Assembly: GCF_964355755.1 (NCBI RefSeq) | Contig: NC_092671.1 | Span: 36,845,304-36,909,303 of the forward strand | Direction of reading: 5' to 3' | Length of the DNA: 64,000 nucleotides | From: Antedon mediterranea | Lineage: Eukaryota; Echinodermata; Crinoidea; Comatulida; Antedonidae | In this document: positions 43,589 to 57,200 of the stretch, piece after piece | How the letters are laid out: every line of letters begins with the position of its first letter | Position numbering within the stretch: the stretch's first letter is position 1 | The notes under the pieces: model-generated | The model's database searches: none | The model's input: only the letters and a program-made list of their open reading frames with translations | What the model was told of the DNA's origin: nothing | Made by a program: the position numbers and the translations under genes

Positions 43589-45077
43589 TACGAAAGCCCA
43601 TTAATGCCATTTGAAGTATATGTTTTTCGAACGTAATCCGTTCTAACGAATTAGTAATTCGTTTGAACGGATTAATAATCTGTTCAAACGAATTAGTAAT
43701 CCGTTCAAACGAATTGCAACATATACAACAAGTGCCATTTAAAGTATATGTTGTAATTCGTTTGAACGGATTACTAATCCGTTCAAACAAATTACTAATT
43801 TGTTTAAACGGATTACTAATTTGTTCAAACGGATTACTAATCCGTTCAAACGAATTACTAATTTGTTTAAACGGATTACTAATTCGTTCAAACGAATTAC
43901 TAATTTGTTTAAATGGATTAGTAATCCGTTCAAACGAATTACTAATTCGTTCAAACGAATTAGTAATCCGTTTAAACGAATTAGTAATTTGTTTAAACAA
44001 ATTAATAATTTGTTTAAACGGATTATTAATCTGTTTGAACAAATTAGTAATTCGTTTGAACGAATTAGTAATCCGTTTAAACAAATTATTAATTTGTTTA
44101 AACAAATTAATAATTTGTTCAAACGGATTACTAATTCGTTAGAACGAATTAGTAATTCGTTTGAACAAATTAGTAATCCATTTAAACAAATTACTAATCC
44201 GTTTGAACGGATTCCTAATTCGTTTTAACAGATTATTAATCTGTTTAAACAAATTAGTAATTCGTTTGAACAGATTAGTAATCCGTTCAAACGAATTACA
44301 ACATATTCTTTAAATGGCACTTGTTGTATATGTTGCAATTGGTTTGAACGGATTACTAATTCGTTTGAACAGATTACTAATCCGTTCAAACGAATTACTA
44401 ATTTGTTTAAACAGATTAATAATCTGTTCAAACGAATTAGGAATCCGTCCAAACGGATTAGTAATTTGTTTAAACGGATTACTAATCTGTTTAAACGAAT
44501 TAGTAATCCGTTTAAACAAATTATTAATTTGTTTAAACAAATTACTAATTTGTTTAAACGGATTACTAATTCGTTCAAACGAATTACTAATTCGTTCAAA
44601 CAGATTAGTAATCCGTTTAAACAAATTAGTAATTTGTTTAAACAAATTATTAATTTGTTTAAACAAATTATTAATTTGTTTAAACAAATTATTAATTTGT
44701 TTAAACAAATTACTAATTTGTTTAAACGGATTACTAATTCGTTTGAACGAATTAGTAATCCGTTTAAACAAATTATTAATTCGTTTAAACAAATTAGTAA
44801 TCCGTTTAAACAAATTAGTAACGAATTAGTAATTCGTTTGAACAAATTAGTAATCCGTTTAAACAAATTAGTAATTCGTTTGAACGGATTAGTAATCCGT
44901 TTAAACGAAATACAACATATACTTTAAATGGCACTTGTTGTATATGTTGCAATTCGTTTAAACGGATTACTAATTCGTTTGAACAGATTATTAATCCGTT
45001 CAAACGAATTACTAATTCGTTAGAACGGATTACGTTCGAAAAACATATACTTCAAATGGCATTAATGGGCTTTCGTA
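43589..45077. mobile_element. Foldback element of 21-bp repeats, copy 2
   Basis: 1489 bp, same TIRs and internal plan as copy 1 but a different number of units. It has its own 6-bp duplication CAAAAT (43583-43588 and 45078-45083). The 128 bp between the two elements, duplications included, is unrelated, so these are separate insertions and not a tandem duplication. Confidence 0.9.
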
Positions 45078-45083
45078 CAAAAT

Positions 45084-45974
45084 GGACATTTCTCCAAATG
45101 TTACAATTGTTCAACGGAGGCAGATGAACAATTTGCAGCAAATATTGTATCAAAATTGTATATTATACACACATTAAGAACCTTGAAAAAAAAACTATAG
45201 GCTAAGCCTAATTAAAATGTAAAATGATTAGTATAGATGTTATTGCTAAATGTTAATAGAATATTTTATACAAAATTGCTTTTTAATAGTGAGAGGGCAA
45301 GGCTCACATATTTGTGGGGGTGACTGTGATGCAGGCTTGTTAGCCTAAACCTAGATTAACCAAGTACATCACAGCTACTGTTGGCCTGGGGCCTAGAATA
45401 CATCATCAATAATGTATCATGTTTTCACTGAATCATTGCAATAAAATAAGTATAAAACACACAATTTACCTTATGAGTAAAAACAACATAAATTGTTAGT
45501 TTATATTAATTAATTTATATAACTAGATTACCTGTATAAAGTTGATTCACCCTAAAACATTTTCTGTCGTCTGCTGGCTGATTGCAAACACTTTAGTATG
45601 ATGGTACACTTGGCACAAAAATTTTTCAAAAATGTGCGCCAGCCATGACTATTGCACGCCATGTGACCCACAATCGTCCAATCAAATGACAGGAATTTAG
45701 GAATTTATTTATGTGTTATATAATAGTAATTATTTAACTTCATATGTGAAGATTTCAAATAGATTATGTAAATATTAAAATATTTTCAGTGACAAATTCT
45801 CCCTGGTATAAGTTTTATTGCCAATACATTATATTTACATTATAAATTATGAATTTCGCGCATTACAATAAAACTTATATCCACACATATAAAATGAAAA
45901 AATAATTATTATAATTGTTATAGGGCCTACCGAATAATTTGGTCAAATATTTTTATTTTGTATTATATATCCAA
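45084..45974. other. AT-rich spacer
   Basis: I see no gene, repeat with clear ends or RNA here. A CCATGTGACC-type stretch near 45660 is not distinctive. Confidence 0.3.
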
Positions 45975-46152
45975 CAGGGACTCGCCAGTTACAGAATGGA
46001 TAAACTCTTTTAATTTATCATGGTTATAAAATTTGATTCTTGGGGAGTGGAGTTGAATAAGTCGTGAGTTACAACCCTGGTACTAAGGTTAGGATTATTG
46101 AACCCTGGACCTTGGAATTGGAGGCACGTTCACCATCAAGCTACAGCTCCAC
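45975..46152 (-). mobile_element. tRNA-derived SINE at the edge of a minisatellite
   Basis: On the minus strand: GTGGAGCTGTAGCTTGATGG, CCAGGGTTCAATAATCC, GTTGTAACTCACGAC and GGCGAGTCCCTGTTGG. Same family as 34163-34373. Its 5' end runs straight into the array. Confidence 0.7.
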
Positions 46153-46785
46153 TACGCCAAGCTACAGCTCCACTGCGCCAAGCTACAGCTCCACTGCGCC
46201 AAGCTACAGCTCCAATACGCCAAGCTACAGCTCCAATACGCCAAGCTACAGCTCCACTGCGCCAAGCTACAGCTCCACTGCGCCAAGCTACAGCTCCAAT
46301 ACGCCAAGCTACAGCTCCAATACGCCAAGCTAAAACTCCACTACACCAAGCTACAGCTCCACTACGCCAAGCTACAGCTCCAATACGCCAAGCTACAGCT
46401 CCACTGCGCCAAGCTACAGCTCCACTGCGCCAAGCTACAGCTCCAATACGCCAAGCTACAGCTCCAATACGCCAAGCTAAAACTCCACTACACCAAGCTA
46501 CAGCTCCACTACGCCAAACTACAGCTCCAATGCGCCAAGCTACAGCTCCACTGCGCCAAGCTACAGCTCCACTACGCCAAGCTACAGCTCCAATACGCCA
46601 CTACAGCTCCACTACGCCAAGCTACATCTCCACTACGCCAAGCTACAGCTCCACTACGCCAAGCTACAGCTCCAATACGCCACTACAGCTCCACTACGCC
46701 AAGCTACAGCTCCAATACGCCACTACAGCTCCACTACGCCAAGCTACAGCTCCACTGCGCCAAGCTACAGCTCCACTATATGCAT
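46136..46785. repeat. 21-bp minisatellite derived from the SINE 5' end
   Basis: About 30 copies of CAAGCTACAGCTCCACTACGC with A/G and C/A variants and a few shortened units (CAATACGCCACTACAGC). The unit equals the SINE head (minus strand GTGGAGCTGTAGCTT) plus GGCGTA. The ATAPLRQ-repeat reading frame across it is a by-product of the 21-bp period. Confidence 0.9.
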
Positions 46786-48240
46786 TCATTCGTTTATACA
46801 TTGTAATGTTCAAATAATATAAAGAGGGTTTGCGCGCCTCTGTGTGTCGACCTGCTCTGTGGTTAAAGATATATATCGTCGGACCATGGAGATTTTACCT
46901 CCATTGTCTGACAATCCAAATCATCCTCTGTTATTTGCTCATGCGCATAAATCAGTCGTTCCCCCATTCAATAATGCAATGAGCTAGCTACGAATTAATT
47001 CTCTTAAGTACCGTCTCATTTGCAATTTGAAACTTGTCAGGTTTATGTTTATGCCAGTTGCCCCTCAAAGTACGCGATAAGTACCATCATGGACCAGCCG
47101 AGTACTAGTCCAATATTCTGTAATAGGAAAGTCTGGCCAGGATTGTCCGACTTTGTGTGATCCAATTCTGGCATCTAATAATAAAGAGAAACAAAAATTG
47201 ACGGTGATATCAATAATGACAAATGTTGATATAAAGTTTGCGGTACACCACGTATATCAGTGAAAATAACTGTTGAGTTTCTCGACGTAAATATGCTTTG
47301 TTCGTCCTCTCAGGAGTGTGAATTTAAACCTTCAAACCTACAATAATTACAAACATAAGTAGGGCCTATATGAAAAGTAGGCTTGGCTTTTCGTCATTTG
47401 TTTTACCGCTTTCTCAATGAGACTATAGGCCAATGTCTCTGATTCATATTACAATATGAGAGTTATATACGCCAATATATCTTCGTATTACAATATCATT
47501 TCTAAAATAATAATTTTTCATTTACGATATTTCGGTCATGAATGTTTTATATAGGCTACATACTAGCATTTGTTTACATGGCTGTAACATTGTAGTTGTG
47601 TACACAACTCGTGAGTGTGTTGTTAAGCAGGTATTTTATTTACTTTACCGAAATGGAGCTTGGACCCCCTTCACCATACATTGGATACACCACGAAATAT
47701 TGATTTGCTATTTACAAGTTCACATGGGGTGGGGTATCAAATGGGCTACGCCTACACTACTCTTGAAAAGGCATCCGACATAGAAATTAAAATATTTACA
47801 TTTTGAGATAAGGATCAAGAAGTCCAAAGTTTGTGTAACTCCCAGTTTTTGAAGTGCAAAACATATTGCGTGTGTCTAAGTCAGTCATTTAATTAATGAT
47901 AGGCCTACTCTTGTGTTTGAAAAACATCCCATAATAACATTATTGTGTAGGAGGCGGAATAAAAAACGATAAACTTTATTAACTTAGAGCCTACGCTAGT
48001 AGCGGCACGCAATGTCGGTACGGTGCGTTCACACATAAAATAATGTATCTATATATAAATTCGGTAAATCGCGCGTTACTTCTAGAATGTTTACTCGATG
48101 GTATATAAAGTTGGTTCGTACTTTCGGTACTCGTTTTAACCACCTGATGTAACCCTGTTTACTAATTAAATTGCGTTAGATAATTAGTTATTGACATTTG
48201 TATAATTATTATGTAAGTGACGTCATTGTTGTTTTCTTAC
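46786..48240. other. Spacer downstream of the ZIP transporter
   Basis: Searched by eye for the expected last ZIP exon (a hydrophobic minus-strand segment after an AG acceptor) and none was found. Minus-strand AATAAA lies near 47978. No other gene is supported. Confidence 0.35.
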
Positions 48241-51200
48241 CAAATCTACAAGAGAAACGTAGATAAACATTCCGGCTGTGACAGCAAACACCCATTGATG
48301 GATAGCAGTTCCTTCCCCGGCAATTATTCCAATATATAAACCGAAGAAAGCCATGCAAGCAGTTCCAAAGTTACATAATAATGCTTTCTTTACACTCAAC
48401 CCATTATTTACCAATACGGCGAAGTCACCTATAAAAGATTATGATTCTTATAAATTATTACTGACATATAGGAGTTATGCCAAATTTCAGAAACAATTGA
48501 CACAGTAATTGAATGGGATTGCATTTGAATCCGATTAGGCCTAAATCGATTTTAGAATATGAATAAAGAAAGTTTTATAAAATTATTATTATATATGGTA
48601 CAATCCCGTCATGACAGACGACATTCCTCAGATCCAAAATATTATATAACTAAGCTAAGTACTTCTCTGCTACAGATGAGTTCTGTTGGGTTTATTTTGT
48701 TGTTCAAATATTTGTATACAGTAATGTTATAAGCATCTGCAATTAGAATTAGAATTTGTCTACATATACAAAATTGTTTTAAAAAAAAAGCAAAAACAAA
48801 CGTTAAAACAAGAAATATCGAACCTAATTCGTGTGGTAGTTCGTGGAACACAACCGCAATACAAGTTGACAAGCCGACTGTTATACTGGCAGTGAATGCA
48901 ACTCCTATAGCTAGTCCGTCCATTAAATTATGAATTCCATCACCAATCAAAATCATTGCATTCAAAGAATTAATGCCACCTGGAATTTAAATATTTGAAG
49001 TTTTGTAATTGTTGAATTTCTGTCCGTAACAGAACTTAAAAAGTATCAGACCCTTGGCCGTGTGGAACTTCGTCTTTTATTTACGGTAGGCCGTCCCACA
49101 CCACCACCGATATTATGGTCGCACATTCTGTCTCTATTAATTGTATATTACGGTACTCGGACATTTTGGCGAATGCCCTTTCGTCATGACCATAACTATT
49201 GTCGGCAAAGTGTCCTGTCGGCAAAATGTAACCTGTGGGTTTAGTGTCTAACATCAATGGTATGTCGGCCAACCGTATAAAGGGCAGAATGTCCTGTCGG
49301 TCAATTGTCTCTCGGCAAAATGGTGGTTTTCGACGAAATGTCCTGTCGGAGAAATTAACTGTCGGAGAAATTTTCTGTCGGTAAAATTTCCGGCCAGTAG
49401 TCTGTCGGTGAAGTGGCGTTCGGTAAAATGTTCCATATATTATCCCTGATAAATACTGCATAGTTTGTATTTTCCTTTAATAATCATCACATTACAGTAA
49501 TCAATAATAATCGATATCAACATAATGCCGATTATAATGTTTACCATTTTTGTCATCTATTTTCTTCTTTTCTGATGTTCCGCCTTCATTCATTGATAAG
49601 CTAACAATATCCTGTCAAGAAATTATAACATGACGTTGACATTGACATAAATAAAGCTCTGTTCACACTATCAAACTATCAAAAAAATGTGATGTGTCCA
49701 TACATGGACATGATGACGTCATATCACCACCATATTTGGACACTTTTTTTGTGAAACAAGTTTGATAGAGATAATTATTATAATTATGCCTAGAATTGAT
49801 CAAGACTTTAACGTACAAAGAGCATGTACCAACCTTCCCTGTGACGTCATCCTTTTCGTCTATCACATCTTCTTGAAAGCCCTTGTTAGTTTCGTAGCAA
49901 TTACCATTTTCCTTTAAAATAACATATAATTGAAATAACAGATTAGAATGAATGGTCGTGAATTGATTAATTGATGGCTAACATTCATTGATATTAATTG
50001 ATTGATCGATTGATTGACTGATCGAACCTACTTGCACTTCTTTATTCACTGGCGGACTAACACTAGGTCCGTGTCTATGGCTATGTGAATGGCCACCACC
50101 TAGTAAACTTGCGGATCCTTTCTCGAACAAGAAGAACACGTACAGAGATATAACTACTGTCAGGTTCTTCCACAAGACGTTCTGGGCGGTATCCTCAGCA
50201 CCTTCTTCGTGAGAATGCAATCCCAGAGCCTGTCGTTGAAGAAGAAAAAAAACATCTTTCGTTATAAAACTTGAGTTTAGGCCTATGTACGTGTGCAATT
50301 ATCAATGTTGTATCTTCGCGTATGAATCACCATTGATTCTATTCTTTCACGCACAAGAAAACACGGAGGATGACTATATCTTAAAGCTCTGAATACACTA
50401 TCAAACTAGTTTGACAAAAGTGCCCAAATATGGTAGTGATATTCCCAAATATGATAGTGATATGACATGTGATTGGTCAAATCACATTGCGTTACATTAC
50501 GTCCCTGCGTTGCGCCCTTGTGGGAATCAAGCTTTATGCATCAACAACACCAATGTTACCTATACTCAGTTGTAAACGTGACGATAAATCGTATCTTATG
50601 CGTCAACAACTGACGTACGCCCACGCCAATAAAAACGCGTTTATGATAGTTTACGATTTCTTATAATTGGAGACACTAAAATAATACAACCCGGATGAAC
50701 AATACAATGTTTTTGTAATATCTAGACTATTTACCTCTGGCATCAAATGGAGAAAAGCATCGCCTGACATCGTACCAATAGCAAGTGCTATAAACACTTG
50801 GAGTACTTTATCATACGTTGAGCTGTTTAACATTGGGATAGTTGCGGCTCCAACTAGTGACAGTAGACTGATAATTAACACACTTAACGTACCCCATCCA
50901 TAGACTACAAGAAAAATGAAAATAATGTTGTTTATTTATGTTTAATGACCTTGTCTTAAATTTGCATTTTTCTTGAATTCTTTATGTATTAAGACCAATT
51001 TACACAGATGAGTTCAAATGCAATACATAATCTTTTATCCTTATGACCATTTACACACAACGCGGAGCGGACGGGCGGTTTCCACTCAGGATAGATACAG
51101 ATTCTATGTGGGACAAGCTAGGCAGTTTTTCCACTTACCGTTACCGCTCGTCTGTGTAAATTGACCTTAATGCTGTTGTATTATTGTCTTCTTTAAAGAT

Positions 51201-54200
51201 GGTAATTATTAAATACAGATTGATTGAAATATATTATTATATTCTGTTTATTATGTCATACAAGATATAATATTAAAACAGTTTGTCATTGGTAATACCG
51301 TATTAAGAGGCATATATGAGCAATTTCACTATATATTTTGTCAGTGTCAAATGGTAATTAAAGGGGGTAATTGAAATCATTGACTGGGGCGGATCCAGAC
51401 ATTTTTGAGAGGGGGGGTCCGCCGATAAAAAGGGCACATCAGATATTGAGTATTTGAGCCACAGCCCCCCCCCCCCCCATGGTGGGGGTTGTGGCGAAGC
51501 GAATTTTGTTACAGGACACACTTAATGGCCGGAAATGGCACTCTCGCACGCAAAATCCATGATAAATGGCACCTTTCTAGTTCGCCGGAAATGACACTTT
51601 ATTAGCAGGGATAACGATGCAAAATTAAAAGTTGTTATTTTTCAACCAATTTAAACATTATCTGTTGGTATTTTGTTTCAATATTCCAATAAAGAAAGAA
51701 TTACGAAAATCTGACTTGTAGTTTTCGAAATATAGGGTCTAAAACATTGCCGAAAATGATCGTTTTTAGCCACGAACGTTGTAAACAAATTGCGCCATTT
51801 TTCGCTAAAATAATTACATATAATTACGTTTTATAGTAATTTCTTTTATATATCAACATTGGAAATATCAATAAAATATGTTATTAAATGTTTATAAAAT
51901 ATATAGAGTTGTTTATTTAACGGAGTTCGTACAAATTCATTGCTCTAAATTTGTGTAGTACCGTTCAGTACAGAGTGATCACGTGACTTCTTGGTACACG
52001 TACGCGAGAGAAAACATTCCGCGCGCTGTGGGTGATTCGCGTCCACCAATCAAATAGCCAGAATCCAAAATCATTCAACCGTGAGCTCTGCCGATCGCGG
52101 GAAAGCTCAACTTTGATTGGCTTACGATGACATCATATCACAAAATGGTGGTTTTGTAGTTGAGCCTCACGTAATTTTCACAAATAATTGTTTCAAAAAT
52201 GAAATAAATGAACCTTCTTTATGGTATGTGTGATTTTTCTTTAAAATATTTGAATAATAAAGGCTTGATATCGAGAAAAAAACATTTTTTTTGCACTTAT
52301 AATAAATATTTCTCAAAGAAAAAAGCACATGGCTTGTAGAACTATATTATCTTGGCGTAGGAAGTCAAACAAATCCCAGGTCATGAGAGGCTCAACTACA
52401 AGAACAAAGTTGAATAGTGTAGGATGACCGTTCGATGATTTTTGAGTAAACAATCTACCGCGTATGGTCGTACGCGCTAGATAGTACGATATTTTAAATA
52501 CATTTTTTACATGTTTGGTTGGATGTAATGGAAATAAAAAACAGTTGATCTGATGGAATGATATGTAAATAAACAAATACTCAAAAGAATTATGTTTACA
52601 GTTCAATTATTTTCAGAATAATAATACATCAAAATGTGTTTACCAATGGACAAATAATCGCGTCAATGACATAGCGCGCATGGTAACGTACGCGGAGTTG
52701 AATTGTAAAAAGTTTACATGCGGCCTCTGTAGTATGTGAAACGATCTATTTTTAGAAGTTTAAGTAGAGATCATCACGCGTCACCACCTCTCACGATGCT
52801 CTTTGATCGGCCGCCGTAACTTAACATCGCGCTCATTGTGATAAATTTCTGTTTTTATTTTTGGGGTTAGTGTAGCCTACTCTGTGCATACTAATATACA
52901 CACAAATATGTCACACGAATAAAATATTGAACCTCTAAAAAAAGGGCACCCTTAAAATTTAGGGGGGGGGGGGGGTCCGGACCCCGTGGACCCCCCCCCC
53001 CCCCTATGGATCCGCCCCAGATTGAAGCCACTGCATGTTCTACCTGATAGATTATCTGGTCCTTCAGATGTCTCCTCGTCATGATGGTGATCACAAGTGC
53101 TGTTGAGAAGTTGTTGGATGAGGGATGGACATATCAGTTGAAACGAAGGCTTATCTACGTCATCAACAATCTCGAATGTATTTAGCAAATCGTGGCTCGT
53201 CAGGCACTAAACATTAACAAAATCAATTTAGTACGAAATGCATAATCTAGGTTCTATAACATCAGTTCTGTCTACACTATACAATTTTTTGTCACATAAA
53301 GTTAACTTTATGTGACAAAAAAATGTGATATGCTCATATATGGACATGATGATATCATATCACTAGCATATTTGGTTATACAGTATCACTACCATATTTA
53401 GGCAATCACACTTTTTTTTGTAGAACTAATTTGATAGTGTAGACAGTGCTTTACTCATTACGTATGGTGACGTCAGTGACACAACGTCACAAGTTGGCGC
53501 GCGCACCAACAGCACTTGGACGCTTATTCAGAAGTGGACTATAGGGATGTTACCAGCACAATCTCCATACATTATTTTGACTCACCACATCACAAAAGTT
53601 AATTTTTATTCGTTAACTCACCTCATCCATTCTTTCTGGAGCAGAGAAGCCATGTTCGTCCGCTGCTGCCGTGTGTGAATGACTACCAAGCCCAAGTGAC
53701 GTCATTATCTGCTCAAACCCTTTGAATAATAATTTAATTACAGTATATTTTAATAAAATGTAATTGTGACATAAACAGATTTTTTTTTTTTTTTTAAAGC
53801 AGTCCTATATACCATGCTAATACTACAGCTTTCACAACAACGGGATCCACAAGCAGATTTTCTCATCTTTGTCGTTTCTAAATTATTAATTTTCAGTATA
53901 TCACTGGGTGGTTATTATTACGGTGATGATATTTTTTGATAACGACGTCACTTTGATGATGGCAGAGTGTCTTTTGTCAATAACCGAATCTTATACACGC
54001 GCGATTAAGAAATATTAGACAGTAATCTAAATTTAAACTATAATTGCTTATAGACAAACCTCCGTGCGTTAGTTGGTCTCCTTTTCCATATTGCCTGTAG
54101 ATTTCACCTATAAACGCATTCGGTTGAACATACGTATTCTCCCCGATACAGTCTCCTTGAAGTAAATCAGATATGGTGTAGGCGCACACGGATTCAGTTT

Positions 54201-57200
54201 GAAGTTTATCGGCGCCTGGATTAACGTCTACGTTCGCGTCTTTGAATAAACTCTCAGTATAGAAACACTGTAAGCAAAGAATGAATGATTATGTAACTAT
54301 TGAATACAATGGGACTGAATCTATGACAAACGTTGTGTTTAAAGCTAGCTTGGCCACTAGAAGTGACGCAACGTAACACAACCTACGGAACGTAATGAAA
54401 TGCCCTTCCAATAATTGTGTTTTCCCCGGCCTGCGTAAAATCAAACCTGCGATGTTTGCAGCACTGTTGTGTCGTCGGTTCCCACTTGTGATTACGTAAT
54501 ACAGCACTTTGCGTCAAAATGTCGCTCGCTGCGTTGTGTTACGTTGCGTCGCTACCTTTTGATCATATTTTACATTAGAAACGATTGTCCGAATGAAAAC
54601 ATAACATTTATTGATTTATGAACTATAGCAGGCATAGGACTTCGTGAAGTTAAGCGTGGTTCCCACTTGAACGCAACGCAACGACGTATTGACGCAAAGT
54701 GCTGTGAACCACGGTTGAAGCTTGGTTCCCACTAGAACGTAACGCAAGGACGTAAACGCAACGCAAGCGTTTTAAAGCTTGGTTCCCACTAGAACGCAAC
54801 ATAAGGACGACGTAACGCAACGCAAGTGAATTGACCAATCACAAGCGATGGCTTATTCGCTTGTGCTAACTGTCTATAACTTCGCTTGTCATTGGTTAAA
54901 ACGCTTGCGTTGCGTTTTCGTCATTGTCTTGCGTCGCTAGTGGGAACCACGCTTTAATCCTATTTTGTTTACATACAAAAAAGTATCTTAATGAAAACAA
55001 CATTTAAGTTGTTTTATGAACTAAAGCAGGCATAGGACTTTGTGAATGATGAGGGCGCTGTCAATGATTTACAATAAAACATAGAAACGTCGTTGTCACT
55101 GTTGTAGTTATCTTATCTTTTGGATAAATATACTTGACAAAACAATTAATTATTGAAGTACGGAGGTGCATACTTAAACATACGACCCGAACACTTTTAA
55201 TATAAATTAAATAAAAGGATGATAAAATGTTATGATGGTTTTAAACGTGATAATTTTACATCTTTTTAATCTGTTTATTTAAGCGGGATTTTAAGATTGG
55301 TCCGATTGCGTGCACGACGAAAAATATAGATTTGTTTATATGGACATTAATATGCCCATGGAGTAAAGATGATATGCCTACTGGCAGTCATAAAATATCA
55401 TTATTGATTTTGACCTTCACTTAAGCTCTGTTTACACTATCAAACTTTATGTTATGTGCCCATATATGGACATGATGATTTCATATCACAACCATATTTG
55501 GTTTATTACTACCTTATTTGAGTAGATTTTTTGTCACATAAAGTTTGATAGTGTAGACAGACCTTAAGATACAGTATACTAAAATCAAAGGGTCATCGGT
55601 TTGTTGATTATAGAGGTTTAAATTGATGACGTGTTTAGCTGTGAAAACGTTTGTAATAACTATATATACAAACAAATATATCTATTTAAAAGACGTAGGC
55701 CTACCTTCACTTTAGAAAGTGCAATATATGTTTTATTGATTTTATTTAAGATATGTGAAAGTTCGTTGTCGGTTAAAAGTAGATCCTCTTCGGCTGTTTT
55801 ATCGCCGTTTACCCCGGCTGTCATCAGTTCTTTCAGGTACCAAGTGTAGTTATGTGGGGCTAGTTTATTCTCACAGATCTCGGCAAAGTTGTACAGATAA
55901 TAAGTTAAGACTACAGTAGCTTTTGGAAAGGAGCTTTCTGTTAACCCGACACTGGAATTGGCTCCGATTATCTCGAACAGAGTATCAACAGGTAAACACT
56001 GTGGACATAATACAAATAAGATAATATTAATAACGGGCCTAGAATATGACTTTCTCGTCTAGGTTGCTGAAATTACAGGTTTGATACAACATGATAGGCC
56101 CTAAAGGTATGATTCTGGCATGAATTCAAATCAAAATTTGCAGATGACACTAGGCCTAATATATGAGGATGAGACGAAAGTATTGACTTCGTTCTCTTTT
56201 TCTGGCAAGACCAATTCGCTACAGAATACACTTCGTGACGAAGAAACATTTTTAGAACCATTATCATACACTTGGGTTTTTGGCAAAACGTGTTTTTACG
56301 TCATCGCCGTAGGCCTTGACACGTCTTGTTAGCATAATTGGTGTGGGGATGGAAACAGAATATGTTTAAAAAGTAGACAAGGCCTGAGTGTCAAAGTTTT
56401 TGAGTTCTCCATTGTTAAATCCTTAAATGCCTTAAAAATGTATCTTAATACAGTGTAGGCTCAAAGTATTGAAAATGTATTACTATTACAGATGTTATGA
56501 TGATTATAATAATACAACACTATATTTGATAGAAATAAATTAATGATTTACGATAGGGAGACGACAATGGCTTCTACTTGTTGTTGAGAAACAGGAAGAG
56601 ACCAGGTGTGTGAAATTACGGACATTGATAAAGTTCGTTAATTAATAGGTTCATTAACACACATTGAGAGGTATAGCTATCTCAGTACATTGAGTTCTAA
56701 GGCTTTGGTCTACTTAGATACATACATTTGATTCCAGAATGGAATACAATATCTCAATAATGAATATCTCAGGAGCAATTCAAAATATCACATAATATTT
56801 ATGGTGGAACATGAGTAAATAGTCAACTTAATGTTTAGAGAGTTGATAATAGCCAACCAGGTTTCGTCAAAAAGGAAGATAATGATAATAATAATATATT
56901 TAGGCCTATGTTTACCAAAAATAGTGTGATGTGCCTAAATATGGAAGTCATATGCTCAAATATGGCAGTGATAATGAGATCATGATGTCCATATATGGGC
57001 ACATCACATTTTTCTGAAAACACAGAGTTGTATAGACAGAGCTTTAGATTACATAAATGGAAAATTGCAGCTCCAATAAATAGAAGATAATGCACATCTT
57101 TTTTTATTAATTTAATTAAGTTTTATTAATAATAGTTTATTACTGGACATACCCTATTGAAGAAAATAAATGGTCATGCTGATCATACATTTTCTGTTTT

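Noticed and set aside
42150-45003. Many overlapping long ORFs on both strands, rich in NELVIRLNKL and FKQISNPFKR patterns
   Set aside because: The 21-bp repeat has no stop in several frames of both strands, so ORFs appear by period alone. They mirror each other on opposite strands and lack a start context or gene structure.
46098-46817. 239-codon ORF with (ATAPLRQ)n repeats
   Set aside because: It is a minisatellite with a period divisible by 3; the same bases also give a YSSTAPS-repeat frame. No flanking coding sequence.
49081-49461. 126-codon minus-strand ORF with TGRKFYRQK-like repeats
   Set aside because: It arises from the degenerate CTGTCGG repeats; no start or splice support.
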